DNA of 64,000 nucleotides from Telopea speciosissima (lineage: Eukaryota; Streptophyta; Magnoliopsida; Proteales; Proteaceae), in the NCBI RefSeq assembly GCF_018873765.1, contig NC_057925.1, positions 15,635,568 through 15,699,567 of the forward strand, read 5' to 3'. The notes under the pieces are model-generated. The model did not search any database. It saw only the letters and a list, made by a program, of their open reading frames with translations, and was not told where the DNA came from. Position 1 is the first letter of the stretch. The number at the start of each line of letters is the position of its first letter. The position numbers were made by a program, and so were the translations under genes. Shown here in pieces: positions 1-10,920 of the stretch.

Positions 1-482
1 TTGGTTTTCCAACTATGATTTAATTTAAATATACCAATTTATTGGAAAAAATAGTATGATAAAAACTTACATAGTTCAAGAAAATGGAATCACTGATTTC
101 GAGCAAATTCTGATTTGGAATGGACAGAATCGGGAGGAATCAGGCTGCTCCTAAAAATCCACAAAGATCGAATCGACTATTAAATTGTTCAATTACCCCT
201 CTCCCTCCCATCTAGGGTTTTAAGAATCAGGAATCGTATCGGTTAATCGGCTGATTTGGATTGGAATCGGCCCTGATCGATCCTAATTCCACCAATTTGA
301 TCATGTTGAATCACACATTCACACCCCAAAAACCTTTGAAATTCACTATTTTTCTAGGATGTAAATGGATATTCGAAAATCCAAATTCTATTTGCATCCC
401 TATCTGTTAGGGGCATTCATATCCGTTTAAAGATATTTGGAAAAAAATATTTATCGGATATATCCAATAAATAATAAAAAAA
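1..482. other. AT-rich intergenic DNA with one partial hAT-MITE end
   Basis: No gene is visible. Positions 180-300 hold GAATCGG/ATCGGCC-type low-complexity sequence. From about 354 to 470 the sequence (aggatgtaaatggatattcg, then atatccgtttaaag) matches one end of the TAGGGATGTAAA hAT-MITE family found whole at 7419 and 51710. No second end is present, so this looks like a truncated copy. Confidence 0.45.
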
Positions 483-1690
483 AAGATAAATTACATGACA
501 CACCCTGTAAGTTTCCCCATACGCAACTCATCCCACCTTATTTGAAAATACACATCTATCCCCCTCTATCAAAAAACCCCAGTGTGATGAAGGAATGAAG
601 TGTTTCACCTTCTCCAGCACCGGCACCGGAGCTATTATCTTCTCTTCCTCCATCTCCGACCAACCTGCATCTTCAATCTCCGTCTGACCTGGACCTACTG
701 CATCAATCTCCGACCGACCTACTTCTTTAATGGACTCTCTTTCTCTCCTTTCTTTCTTTCCTTCAAAAACCCTAATTCTTCAAAGGGGTTTTGAGTCTTT
801 CACCTTGGTATTCTGTAACAAGGAGTAGTAATGCCTAAATCTAGGGTTCAACCATCTCAGCTTTTAGGAAAAATCAACTGGAAGAAGGAAAATACGAAAT
901 GAAGAAGAAGAAGAATATGGTAGCAGAAGGGAAGAAGAATGGTACAGTAGCAGGAGCAGCAACAGAAGAAGAAGAAATCATACTGGTTTTAGGTTCGAAG
1001 TCGTTGCTCCTCTGTGCGGTGAGTTTTCCTTACCAGAGTCATTCCTATGCTCTGCCTCTACCCTGTTTATTAATTAGTTTTTTTTTTTTTTTGTATCAAG
1101 ATCATTCCCAAGACTCTCATGTGTAAAGAGGTCAGCAATTTCTCTTCTGTTGTTGTTTTTGAGAAGTAGAGAGAGGTCGTTGAATGAGAACACTGGTCCT
1201 GTCGGAGCCCTTTAGTTTTGGTAACTGGTAAACTTTATAACTGGTAAACTTTATGGGACACGAAAGTGAAGTAATGGAGAACGACTACCACGAAATCCCT
1301 GAAAATGCCCATGAGGGTCTGTTTCCTTTTGTATAGAAGGAAGTGAAGCCATGGAGAATGACTACCACGAAATCCCTGAAGATGCCCATGAGGGTTTTTT
1401 TCCTTCTGTATATTCCTCTTTGCTTCGTGGGTTTTCATTTCATCAGTTTTTTGTTCTCTACTTGTTTCTGTTGCTTTTATTTACTTGCAGACTGCCCAGG
1501 TCCTCAATCAAAATTCACAGGAAAATCAGATGCATGATAAGGTCGCCCCAATAAAGAAGCTTGTGCAACTGCTCTTATGATTACGAGAAAGCTTTCTTTT
1601 TTGTGCAACCAAATGTAGATTGTAACTTTAATAGAGAAAGCTGGCCATGAAAGATCTTTTAAAGAGGGATTAATTTGTTGCAAAAGTTGT
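483..1690. other. Mutator-TIR-like start followed by anonymous sequence
   Basis: Positions 483-565 (gataaattacatgacaca, then C-rich lines ending near a CCCC run) have the style of the Mutator-like TIRs seen at 9051, 50033 and 60454 in this window. No matching opposite end was found by eye. The rest holds short ORFs with no recognisable domain, a T-tract at 1080-1091 and the 77-bp duplication listed separately. No gene is supported. Confidence 0.3.
1261..1414. repeat. 77-bp tandem duplication
   Basis: The block containing atggagaacgactaccacga at 1274 recurs at 1351 with a few changes, giving a period of 77 bp and two copies. Both copies can be read as ATG-starting peptides in either strand sense, but no domain is visible. 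Treated as a simple duplication. Confidence 0.8.
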
Positions 1691-1799
1691 TGTGCCAACT
1701 CATGTGGGGGGAGATAGTAGGGAATCGGTTATGGTGGGTGGCTGTGGTGGCTGCGGCAATGGTGGTTGTAGCGATGGTGGTGATTTGGGGTATAAAAAT

Positions 1800-2195
1800 C
1801 ATCAAAAACCTATGATAATTTTAGGCCTGCCCCTAGCTCTTTTAATTCCATCAATCGGGATCAAATCAATCTTTACTTAGGCGTTCGTAGGACTCCATTG
1901 CACATGACCAAATCATCTCAGGTGACGTTCTCGGAGGTTGTCGTTGATCGGGGCAACTCTCCCATCAGCGTTAATATGTTTGTTTCCTTACTTTATCCTT
2001 CCTAGTTTTACCTCATATCCATCTTAACATCCTAATTTCTGCAACATATAGCATCGTTATATGGCATTTCTTGATTGCCCAACGTTCTGCCCCATACATC
2101 ATAATTAATCAAACAACAATCTTGTAGAACTTTCCTTTAAATTTTAAAGGAATATGGGAATCACATAGTACTCTGGTCGCACCTTTCCATTTCAC
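1800..2195 (-). mobile_element. RTE-type LINE remnant (C-terminal reverse transcriptase end)
   Basis: Read on the minus strand, the decayed frame gives peptides such as IPLKFKGKFYK, MYGAERWAIKK, AEIRMLRWI, GKTRKDKVRK, RHLR-FGHVQW and RARGRPKI. This order is characteristic of the C-terminal tail of plant RTE-clade LINE reverse transcriptases. Several stops interrupt the frame and the catalytic RT domain is absent, so this is a 5'-truncated, dead copy. A 3'-end relic of the same type lies at about 56.06-56.31 kb. Confidence 0.75.
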
Positions 2196-2558
2196 CTAAA
2201 GCAAAGTGGAGAAAAAAATGTGATGTATGGATGAAAATAATGTTAAGACAAACAAGAATACTAGTAAAAAAATGTTTGTAAAGTTTCATAATCTTACAAG
2301 AATGTCATTTATTATATTTAAATTGCAATAAAAATTTATATAAAGTTTCATAATTAATAACATTTTATTTACTTTGGAGCACATTTTTTAAACTTGAAGT
2401 GGGTTTCAAAAATAAAATGTATCAAACAATGTGTCCAAAATGATAAGTGGTGATTTTTATTTTTATTTTTTGTAGAAATGAGCTCGATTAAAGGCGCAGG
2501 AAAAGCGCAAGGAGTCGATCAGCCAAGGAGTGGAATTAAAAGTTGGATCATTATAGTC

Positions 2559-2716
2559 TCCTGTTCCCTGCCCGGTACAGTGATCCAGTTCCTCTCATAG
2601 GGAGCTGGAAATGACGTTTTAACCTCCCTCGGGTGGTATGTTCGGACAGGGGTTAGGTCTTCATTTCCGCCTCCCTATGAGAGGAACTGGACCACTGTAC
2701 TAGGCAGGGAACAGGA
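2559..2716. mobile_element. MITE with ~45-bp terminal inverted repeats
   Basis: The left end TCCTGTTCCCTGCCCGGTAC is mirrored by a right end whose complement begins TCCTGTTCCCTGCCTAGTAC. The match continues through CAGTTCCTCTCATAGGGAG. The middle carries the motif atgttcggacagggg. A relative lies at 49416-49559, and the same central motif recurs in the elements near 6.8-7.2 kb. It has no coding capacity. Flanking duplications are not obvious, so the superfamily is not assigned. Confidence 0.8.
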
Positions 2717-4171
2717 CAGGAAAAAAATTCATTAAAAGTTACCCCTTGCTTATCAACTTAATGCTGGAGATGCATTTGATGATATAAACCAATAATTATA
2801 ACTTATTGACAGAGAGAAGGGGGAAGAGAAAGAAAACAAGAAAACTATGCTCGTTTTCCTGGAAATATATAATATGTAGCCATTGATGAGAGTACACGCG
2901 AAACAAAGACAAACACAAACACAAATGAAGCAGAAGCCCAACGGATTTTCATTGCCCCTGGTACTTGATCCCCCATTGCACCTCAAGTGCTCCCTGGGAG
3001 GGCGACAGGTGGCTATTTCCAATCCGACGGCCGTTTTTTAATTTTGAAAATCACATCCCAAAACCCTAATTCCCATTTTATCTCTCCTCTTTCCCGCACT
3101 TCTCCCTCCTCCCTCCTCCCTCCTATCTCCAATCATCTGGTTTTCACACAAAGGGTTTCCTCGCGTTATCTCAATCTCTCGCTGCCGGAGTTACCTCACA
3201 TTCGGAGACGGCGATCAGAGCCGAACCCCGATCTGCTACTGTTCCCATCTGCGAGGAATGAAACTTTAATTTCGCAAGGCAGAGCCTCACTCTGCTACAA
3301 AGCGATCTGGTTCGGCTGCCGGAGTTACATAACGATTGAAGACGGCAACCAAAGCCGAACCCCGATCTGCTGCTGTTCCCATCTGCAACCAGTATTGCTA
3401 CGAAGAAGCTCCAACTTCCCTCTTGTTAGTTCATCGAAGAGGAACCCTGGTAAATTCAGAAGTTTTCACTGTACTCTTCACATTTGAAGCTCTTGTCTCT
3501 CTCTCTCTCTCTCTGCTCTTAACTCTGATATGGGTCTCTCTTCCATAATGTCATCCACTTGCACACTTTATGTTTTCATTTGATCAATATAAGTGGCCCA
3601 TGTTAAAATGGTCTAGTTGAGCTATATGAGATTCAAAGGAGTTTTGAACCTTTGTCTCAATTTTCCATTCATAAAGGAAAATCTTTGATCTCTAAAATTT
3701 AAGATAAGGTGAGGGGGTTAGACATATTTTGGTTTGTTTCATCAGGTGAAGCTTTTCCATTGCTACGACTCCTCCTTGTACCATATGGAGAGATCCAACT
3801 GTAACGTGTAAATATATCTGGAAGGTTTGTTTCCTACAGAAAGCAGATGAACTATATAGGGAGGTATATGAAAGAAATAATATTCCATTTAAGATAAGGA
3901 AGAAACAGATGCTAGTTCAAAATTAATGGAAATTAAATTATAGATGTAAATTTAATGAATGATGAAGTTCACAGAAGTGTTAACTATTCAAGAAATTAGC
4001 AAACAGATAAACAACATAATGGCTTATCATTAATAAGATGACCGTTGGATTCGAATTGTATGTGAATCCTTAGCTCAAAATGGGAGAGTACCTGGGAATT
4101 ACCTAGGGTATGATGGTTCGAATCTATCAGGGTTCATACTATAGAGTCCATACCATTGCATGGGAAATCAG
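2717..4171. other. Gene-free region with C/T-rich leader-like sequence
   Basis: Positions 3050-3550 look like a 5' leader: CT-rich, with CTCC repeats at 3100-3125 and an open stretch at 2987-3487 that resembles no family I recognise. It contains a partial duplication: the block starting gctgccggagttac at 3181 recurs at 3315. A (TC)n run lies at 3495-3514. The remainder (3550-4171) is AT-rich with no feature. It may be a captured leader or first exon, but I cannot support a gene. Confidence 0.35.
3181..3400. repeat. 134-bp-spaced direct repeat
   Basis: The segment gctgccggagttacctcaca...gccgaaccccgatctgctac...gttcccatctgc (3181-3251) is repeated at 3315-3388 with small changes (gccggagttacataacgatt...). 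The spacing is 134 bp. Both units run in the same direction within a C-rich leader-like stretch. Confidence 0.75.
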
Positions 4172-4558
4172 CTTTAGAATGGTTTTTCATTAACCAATTC
4201 AAACATGGTATATAATACTCAACATCCATCTACCCATGGGAGGGAGGGGGTTGCAAGTACAGGAACCTCTATGGTAGTTCCCTTATGATCTTTCAAGGTC
4301 TTTGAGTTTCTATACGAAATCCAAGTTCTGACAGTCGTTGGTTCAGTTTTGACACCATGTAGTATTTCCCAAGCCTTCATTCAATAAAGTAAAACCCAAC
4401 TTGGTTTTCATTTTAAAATTGGAATTTTATTGTCCATATTCAGAAATTTATTCTCAAAAGGAGGTTCTGTTACCTGGCCTAATGGTTGTTTTGGGTCAAG
4501 ACTTGATTGGTTCTTACAACTTTAGAATGGTTTTTCATTAACCAATTCAAACATGGTA
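4172..4558. repeat. 39-bp direct repeat, 348 bp apart
   Basis: The sequence beginning ctttagaatggtttttcatt occurs at 4172-4210 and again, identical, at 4520-4558. After the second copy the sequence changes to a ggtatgata/ggtatcg-rich block (4559-4745) ending in a gaattgacaccctt motif, which resembles a MITE end. This suggests a duplication later interrupted by an insertion. Confidence 0.6.
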
Positions 4559-4823
4559 ATATGGTATGATACCGGTATTGGGTAATGCGGTATGGTATTG
4601 GTATGTATCGTTGGTATCAATCTCCATACCGATACCGTACTATACTGAGTGCAGTACCATTTTCCCATATCGTTACCGTACCAAATTATATTCGATACAG
4701 TACGATATCGGTTCGGTAAATGGTTTTCATACCGAATTGACACCCTTAATGCTAGCTTAGCTTACCCCAATGGCTAAGAGAACCTTTTCCCTACATTATA
4801 TAATACTACACTGGGAAAAAGAA

Positions 4824-4965
4824 CTCTGTCCAGGAGTGTGGCCTACGCAAGTGCATCCATGTGTCTATCTCTCTCCTCCCCATATGAAAAGACATTTTTG
4901 CCCCTTATTTTGAGGAGTGAGATAGACACATGAAGTGTTGGTGTAGGCTACACTCCTGGACAGAG
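4824..4965. mobile_element. Small MITE (~142 bp)
   Basis: The ends are inverted copies: CTCTGTCCAGGAGTGTGGCC at the left and the complement of GGCTACACTCCTGGACAGAG at the right. The interior is short and non-coding. No convincing target duplication was found, so the superfamily is left open. Confidence 0.7.
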
Positions 4966-5140
4966 AACCACTTCCCTACTATACTACTCTTTTATATAAA
5001 GGGAAAATCTATTTGTTACCTATATGGTTACGAGTGACAGTTGTAACCATATTTTTTTCTTTTTCCTTTTTGCCCTTAACCATATTTCTCACTCTTTCGT
5101 AGGTTGGGGAATTTTTTTTGATAATTTCACCCCCTTCCAC

Positions 5141-5173
5141 TCCCTCTCCCTCTCCCTCTCCCTTTCCCTCTCC
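5141..5173. repeat. (CCCTCT)n microsatellite
   Basis: Five to six consecutive TCCCTC units in a C/T-rich stretch that continues less regularly to about 5230. The open reading frames on both strands here are low-complexity artefacts. Confidence 0.85.
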
Positions 5174-5905
5174 AACTCTATCTCAAGCTCCCACTCCCCA
5201 TCCCCTCTAGCTCTCCCTCTTGCTCTCCCCTCCTCATGTGTCTCCAAAAGAGATATATCCATGGTTCTCCATGGCAACTATCCTTTGACTTATCCCTATA
5301 TCCATGGTTGTGTGAACTCCACAAGTCTTCTAGATAAAGGCATCACCATCACCCAGACCCACAACCAGTTTGGAGGCTAGAGAGGACATCGTTTGCTTAC
5401 TCCAAAAAGGGATCTTTGTTGGATATGTGTCCATCAAATCCATAATTTTTAATTTCTATTAATTACATTTAATCTACGTGATTATTAACAAGCTATGGTT
5501 GTCCTGAGGTTTTCACCTAATAAATACTTGATTAGGGACATGATTGGACATCTTATTCATATGATTGTCACATCATGTGTTCTTCAGAATGATGATCCTA
5601 AGACACAGTGTGAGCGCATATACAATGTGTGCGTAGTAATGGATCATACGAGAATCTTACATATGCCATTGCTAGATTATAGGAAATAAGATTCTCATTT
5701 AAAGAATCTGTTTGTCCCGTGACGGCTTGACCTGAGAGGTCTTTGTCATTGTGATAACGCATCATGGGTTTTTAGCACACCAATGGTTGATGTCTTTATC
5801 TAACTGTATATCTTGTAATGGATCCATGATGTTTGATCGTGAAAGAAAGAGTCGCTCAACATGGAATCTACTGCCCTAGTGAGGAATGTTAAGGAGAGAG
5901 ACAAT
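5174..5905. other. Gene-free region, possible retrotransposon debris
   Basis: Nothing coding is recognised. Short frames at 5024-5380 and 5495-5689 lack known domains. The stretch around 5500-5900 (tctcatgtgttcttcagaatgatgatcc...) has the style of decayed retroelement leader sequence, but I found no LTR ends or polyprotein motifs. Confidence 0.25.
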
Positions 5906-6320
5906 GTTTCTCTATTGCATTTTATATTTTGTGTAGGACTGTGTTTCCCATTGCATAAAAAAAATCATTTGCATAGGATTATGTTTCCCTATTGCATTTT
6001 ATATTTTGTACAGGACTGTGTTCCCATGTGCATTTCAAAAAAAAATTCATTTGTATAGGAGTATGTTTTCCTATTGCATTTCATGTGGTGCATAGGGCTG
6101 TGTTTCTCTTTGCATCTAAAAAAAAAATCATTTGCATTGGATTTTTTTTCCTATTGCAGTTTATATTTTGTACAGGACTGTGTTCTCCTATCCTTTTAAG
6201 AAAGAAAAAATCATTTGCATAAGATTGTGTTTTCCTTTTGCATTTCATATTTTTCATATGACCGCGTTTCCCTTTGCATAAAAAAAAAATCATTTGCATA
6301 GGACTGTGTTTCCTAAGCCT
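5906..6320. repeat. ~80-bp tandem repeat array (about 5 copies)
   Basis: The phrase (a/t)ttgcatttta-tattttgta...ggactgtgtt-ccc...gcataaaaaaaatcatttgcatagga recurs. Unit starts are near 5914, 5991, 6073, 6153 and 6237, giving a period of 77-84 bp. Copies differ by substitutions and A-tract length. It is not a CRISPR: there are no short identical repeats with unique spacers, and this is a plant genome. Confidence 0.8.
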
Positions 6321-6782
6321 CTGATCTCAGTCCCCATAGTATTAGCATACTATCTGATTTCCAATGGTATACATGTTGGATTGCTTTTCTATTGTCATCA
6401 TGTGTTTTTGTGCATAGGATTGCATCTTCCTTGTGATCATTACGAATCGCTTTTCCGTTTCCAGTATGGGTTTATCTACATAGGATTTCATCTTCCTTTG
6501 TACTTACCCGTACTCTAATTATGACATCACTCGTATGTTTTCTAATCTCCATCACCATAGTACTTGTGTACCACATGACTCTAATACATGTTAGAACCTA
6601 AGGTGCATTTGATTACAACTTCTTGGTTTATAAATCTGAACCAACTAAGGATCCAACTTGATTCGGTTCAGATTTGAAGTGGGATTTCTCCATTGGATTG
6701 GACATTTTCTTTCATGCCTATTTCGGGTTTTCTTAGGCTTTGTTTGGTGTTACTATTGAATTTTTATCGTTTACGATTCTTT

Positions 6783-6905
6783 GCCCGGTACGGTTCCTAT
6801 AGTCCTCTAACAAAAGGGGGTAGACCCCACCCAGGCAGAGTGTTCGGTCAGGGTTTGGAATGGTCATTTTGCCCTCTTGTTAGAAAACTGTAGGAATTGT
6901 AGGAA
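6783..6905. mobile_element. MITE-like element with weak inverted ends
   Basis: The left end cccggtacggttcctatagt...ctctaacaa is roughly mirrored by the right end ttgttagaaaactgtaggaa. The middle contains gtgttcggtcaggg, the same central motif as the MITE at 2559. The inverted repeats are imperfect and no target duplication is visible, so this is a lower-confidence call. Confidence 0.5.
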
Positions 6906-6913
6906 AAATATCA

Positions 6914-7234
6914 CCTCAATTTGCCTGCCTGTCAATTTCCTCAATTCCCTCTAATAGAGGGAGGTGGACCCCATCTCGGGCAGTGTGTTCGGGCAGAGGT
7001 AGGGGAATTTTTATCCTCTCCTGTTACAACACGGTGCTGTAACGCATCGTGCGGTGCTGCAGAGGTCATGTGGCATAGCGAGCCCCACATGGTGCACATG
7101 GCCTCTGCAGTCGCTGCATGATGCGTTACAATACTGTGCTGTAACAGGAGAGGATAACGATTTGAGGATAGGGTGGTCATTTCTTCCACCCTATTAGATG
7201 GAATTGAGAAAATTGAGAGGCAGACAAATTGAGG
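6914..7234. mobile_element. MITE with ~50-bp imperfect TIRs, interrupted by a second palindromic MITE
   Basis: The outer left end cctcaatttgcctgcctgtc...ctcaattccctctaatag is mirrored by the complement of the right end (cctcaatttgtctgcctctc...ctcaattccatctaatag). Inside lies a separate palindrome at 7013-7155. The arrangement is a MITE inside a MITE. No reading frame of interest. Confidence 0.65.
7013..7155. mobile_element. 143-bp palindromic MITE nested in another MITE
   Basis: The ends atcctctcctgttacaacac and the complement of gtgctgtaacaggagaggat match over about 40 bp, including gtgctgtaacgcatc. The middle (gcagaggtcatgtggcat / atggtgcacatggcctctgc) is itself an imperfect inverted repeat, so the whole segment could fold into one long hairpin. 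Confidence 0.65.
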
Positions 7235-7418
7235 GGATAAAGATCCAAAATTGTACAGGCCAGGGATCTGTAGGCGATAAAGGTCCGTTACTACTTGAGT
7301 TCTGGAGGGTTGAGGCTGGTTTAGGTCCCTTGATTTCCAACTGTTACGACCTTTGGGTGATAAGACCCTAATATTTTAGTGCTCTTCAACTTTTATTTGG
7401 TAGCATTTGCATTTTAAG

Positions 7419-7843
7419 TAGGGATGTAAATGGATAACCGAAATCCGAATCCGAATTCGCATCCGTATTCGTTTAGGGGCATCCGTATTCGTTTAGAGAT
7501 ATCCGGAAAATAATCCGAATACTCCGATTAAAATCCGTCCGAAAAAAAATCCGAATACTTAATAATAAAAAATTAAGTCAATAATGATTTCAAGGGTTTT
7601 TGAAGATTAAATAAGTTCTAGAATATGATGAAAAGAGAATCATGATCTAAGAGATATGAATTGAGAGTGAATTGTATCCGCTAGGGGGAGGAAGGTCCGA
7701 GTTACACAAGACAGAGATGTAAACGGATGGTCGAAAATCCGAATCCGATCCGCATCCGAATCCGTTTAGAGGTATCCGTATTCGACTAGAAAATATCCGG
7801 CTCCAATCACATCCGATCCGAATCCGATCCGTTTACATCCCTA
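7419..7843. mobile_element. hAT-type MITE (TAGGGATGTAAA family) with 8-bp target duplication
   Basis: It starts TAGGGATGTAAATGGATAAC and ends CCGATCCGTTTACATCCCTA, which are inverted. The perfect 8-bp duplication ATTTTAAG flanks it at 7411-7418 and 7844-7851, as expected for hAT transposition. The interior is rich in ATCCGAATCCG-type subterminal motifs. A second family-like start lies inside at about 7710 (gagatgtaaacggatgg), so a nested or internally rearranged copy is possible. Relatives: 51710-51991 and a partial copy at 354. Confidence 0.85.
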
Positions 7844-7851
7844 ATTTTAAG

Positions 7852-9050
7852 TGGATTTGTTCCTCAAATCATATAGAGATGTCAGTTAGATTGTTTCTCC
7901 GGCAGCGTCGGCACACCGCTATTCTCCATTTCTTGATATCTTCAAAGCTTTGGTGGTCTCGTAGAGTGGAGACTAGAGAGAGACAGAGGTGTTTTGCTGA
8001 AAATTTGTGGGTTCGCTGCTCGTGAACCTATAAAATCCGAAAAAATCAGTTGTGGCACTGTATTTCTTGATTTGGTTAGGGCTTTCTCATCCCTGTCTTG
8101 TAAATCAGGTGTGATTCTTCCTATCTCTTTACTTTAGAACTGCATTACAAATAACCCATCAACAAGAATGTTAAATTTCAGTCAGATTGTCAATAGATTG
8201 TAAATTTCTCTCTTCCTCGCACGTTCTTTGTTATTGTTTTTCTTAAAGCTTTACCTTCCTGTCATTGTTGTTTCAGATTCTTCCTCTTCCGCCCCATCAC
8301 ACCCAGGCTTTTTAAAACTCATAATTGGTGATTGAAACGGTAATTGAAGTTTCCAACTCAATCAGCCTGAGAATTGGCCGTGAACTTGAAGCCCCCTTTT
8401 CTGATTTCTAAATAGCTTTCTCTTCTACATTAACTCCCATCCTCTTCTTTATTTCTTGCTTTAGGGTTTTCGTTTGTCGCAGTGTTTTGCTGTAAATTTG
8501 TGGGTTCACTGCTCGTGAACCTGTAAAATCTGATAAAATCGACTGCGACACTCTATTATTACTTGATTGGGTTAGGGATTTTTAGTTGCAGGCACACAAA
8601 TAACCCATTGCTTGGTCAGTGAAACAATTCTTCGCCTTTTTCTGTTTTGTTTCAGATTATAATTTCTGTTTTTTTTTTTTGCTGAAACAAATTTTCTGTT
8701 TGTTTTACTATTATCTCACTTTGCTTGATTTTCTGGTTATTTTAATTTGAAACTGAAGTCCAATTGCTTAATCTGATTTAGTCAAAGGCTTAGTCTGATG
8801 CTTTGATTTGGTTAGATCTTATTTCATTAGTTTTCACCTATTTGCATTTATAATGTTCATATGTTTGTTTGTTGTTTTTATCTATTTTATGTTCATTAAT
8901 TCTGGATTGAATCTTGTTTAGGTAGTCAACTATTTGCATATTATTGTTCGTCTATGTTTGTATGTTTGCTGTTTTTACCTATTTCATGTTCATCTATTCA
9001 GGATTGCATCTTGTTTAGGTAGTCAATTTGTTTTATTATTATTATTATTA
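7852..9050. other. Gene-free region with internal direct duplications
   Basis: A block of about 100 bp (gtgttttgctgaaaatttgtgggttcgctgctcgtgaacct..., near 7990-8090) recurs near 8482-8585 with changes. A second, tandem duplication of about 85 bp (atgtttgtttgttgtttttatctatt...ttgtttaggtagtcaa) occupies about 8853-9028. The tone is that of T-rich plant introns or leaders. No domain-bearing frame is present. Confidence 0.45.
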
Positions 9051-10030
9051 GGGAAAATTACACTGCAACCCCCTGAGTTTTGCCCTAAATACAGGGCAAC
9101 CCCCTGTGTTTCGAAAATATACACCCGACACCTTTAAGTTGACGGTGTTAGATAAAAAAATCTAAATGACAATTTTGCCCTTCAATTAATACCACCCTAT
9201 TCATTCTAACTCTTATTAAAATAACCCTATTCTCTGGCTTCTTCTCGTCATTCCGGCCAACCCAGCAGCTCCAGGCTCCTTCTCTCTACAACATCTCTGC
9301 TTCTTCGTCATCCCTACTCTCTTCCTCTGCTCTCTGCACTCTGCAAACACCACACCTACCCCCTAACCTGTTCTTCTTTGAATCAGTCACCCTTTTCTCT
9401 TGCATCGATCGACGATTCGGTGAATGCGTCACCTTCCTCAAATGCTGAATGAACTCGTGAGAATCCACTAAATGGGTACCAATGGACTCCAAATGGCATT
9501 TCAGAATAACTTCGATCATAAAGATCCTCATCATGGGTCAAGTCATCCACGCTAAACTCGGAAAATGAACGGCATCCACTAGCATAAAGCCATTGACCTT
9601 TCTCGACCTTTTGGCAATTAGAGCATTGCATCACTCCTTTAGCATTAAAGGCAGAACCAATGCAATCAAGATGAAATTCATGCCAGCATTGCAGCTTCGC
9701 CCTCGATCTATCCCCATTATCCGTCACAAGCTCGAGGTAAATCGAGCATGACACCGAAAGCTTCCCACCACCACCATGCAAAAGATCAGCATCTTTGGAG
9801 CCCATATCTTCAATCAAATCCTTGAATTGAAGAAGAAAACCATTAAAATAACTCTACCCAGTCCCTCCGACGGACCTCAGAACTCATTAATCTCGCTCTC
9901 CTCGTTAACAATCACGAAATAATCGATATGAGGAAACTCTAGATACCCTGAAAACCAAGCGAATCCTTCGCGGAATTGCAGAGAAACGAAGGACAAAAAT
10001 CGTTTTGTAAAGGGGGCAAATCTGAAACCC
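9051..10030. mobile_element. Probable Pack-MULE remnant carrying a RING-gene fragment
   Basis: The left edge GGGAAAATTACACTGCAACC, followed by a C-rich block, a gacggtgttag motif and acaattttgccctt, has the layout of the Mutator-like TIRs at 50033 and 60454 in this window. Immediately inside is a fragment of an RFI2-like gene on the minus strand. I could not find the matching right-hand TIR, so the right boundary is only where recognisable gene sequence stops, and the Pack-MULE reading is inference. Confidence 0.5.
9383..9817 (-). pseudogene. RFI2/IPI1-like RING-H2 E3 ligase gene fragment
   Basis: The 144-residue frame carries the signature of plant RFI2/IPI1-type RING proteins: TDNGDRSRAKLQC, HEFHLDCIGSAFN, KGVMQC, KVEKGQWLY, GCRSF, and downstream SEMPFGVHW-PFSG. 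Such proteins are E3 ubiquitin ligases; Arabidopsis RFI2 acts in red/far-red light signalling. The fragment is not functional as a RING: the second zinc cysteine of the usual CSIC is Tyr (CSIY), and CGH reads CWH. The frame stops shortly after the FEEG motif, far short of a full-length protein. It lies just inside a Mutator-type TIR, so it is probably captured cargo; a local decayed paralogue is the alternative. Confidence 0.7.
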
Positions 10031-10419
10031 TCTCTCTCGTCTAGCGGTGTTGTAGCCTCTTAGGCTTGTTGATTAATGTGCAATAATTGATGTTTCTCTA
10101 GTCATTCAATGGATTTTTTTTTAGTTGGGAATCTAACCATCAGATTCCTTCAATATTTTGGGGTGTTAAAGGTCCACCTAAAAGGGTCCTTCAAATAGAG
10201 TTTGAAGATGATCTAATCACCTGATTTGGCATTACCGGAAATCTCCCTTTTTTGCCATTCTTAATTTTCCGGATTTGGTTATTGTTTGATTAGTCCTAAT
10301 CTGACCCTTAGATCACCATCATCTTTTGGGACCTTGTTTCTCTATCGGATTACTACAATCCACCATAATGCGGTGTTCATCCGAGTCTTTGATTGAAAGT
10401 AATTATAGTTTTGCATATT

Positions 10420-10920
10420 CTGATTTAAATTGCTCCAAAGTAAAGCAGCTGCTTGATTTTGTTTGTGATTGTTGCTCTTCTTCATCCTCATGTGCATTGC
10501 TCTGAGAGAATGGAGGGACAGATTCATCAGTCTCAACTGTAGAAATGCCTGATCAAGTCTTTAGAACCTCCCAAGTAAAGCATTTGCTTGATTTTGTAAG
10601 ACACCGCTATATCCCTTCCGGCCTTATTGGACATAAGTTTTAAGAAAGGAGTTTTGGCCATCCCATGTATAAATATCCAAGATTGGACATAGTCTCTCCT
10701 CCGAAATATGATTGCCTTTGAACAACTACATTGTGTTGCGACTAAATACATCACAGATTATGCAACCCTCTTGGATAGCTTCATTGACTCTTCCAAGGAT
10801 GGTATACTGCTACCTGAGCATGGTATTAACAAAAGCTTGTTAGGAGACCATGAGCAGGTGTCTCTACTTTTCAACAAACTTGTCAAATTAGAGACAGAAC
10901 GGAAAACCTTTATGATTATA
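10420..10920 (+). pseudogene. DUF247 (UPF0481) protein pseudogene fragment
   Basis: Plus-strand pieces read KHLLDFVRHRYIPSG (about 10578-10622) and then NMIAFEQLHCVATKYITDYA, followed by LLDSFIDSSKD, LLPEHGI, LLGDHEQVSLLFNKL (about 10705-10890). These match the conserved middle and C-terminal segments of the plant DUF247 family, in which IDYV/ITDYA, LI-TPKDVELL and GDDEEV-LFNKL motifs recur. The pieces are in different frames with stops between, and the C-terminal membrane helix typical of the family is not seen. DUF247 proteins are poorly characterised membrane-associated proteins; two act at the grass self-incompatibility loci. This copy is dead. Confidence 0.65.

Noticed and set aside
2987-3487. 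166-codon plus-strand frame
   Set aside because: C/T-rich, contains an internal 134-bp-spaced duplication, and resembles no protein; probably leader-like DNA.
5906-6320. Regular repeats that could be mistaken for a CRISPR array
   Set aside because: Units are ~80 bp, diverged along their whole length and lack unique spacers; everything around is plant nuclear DNA.
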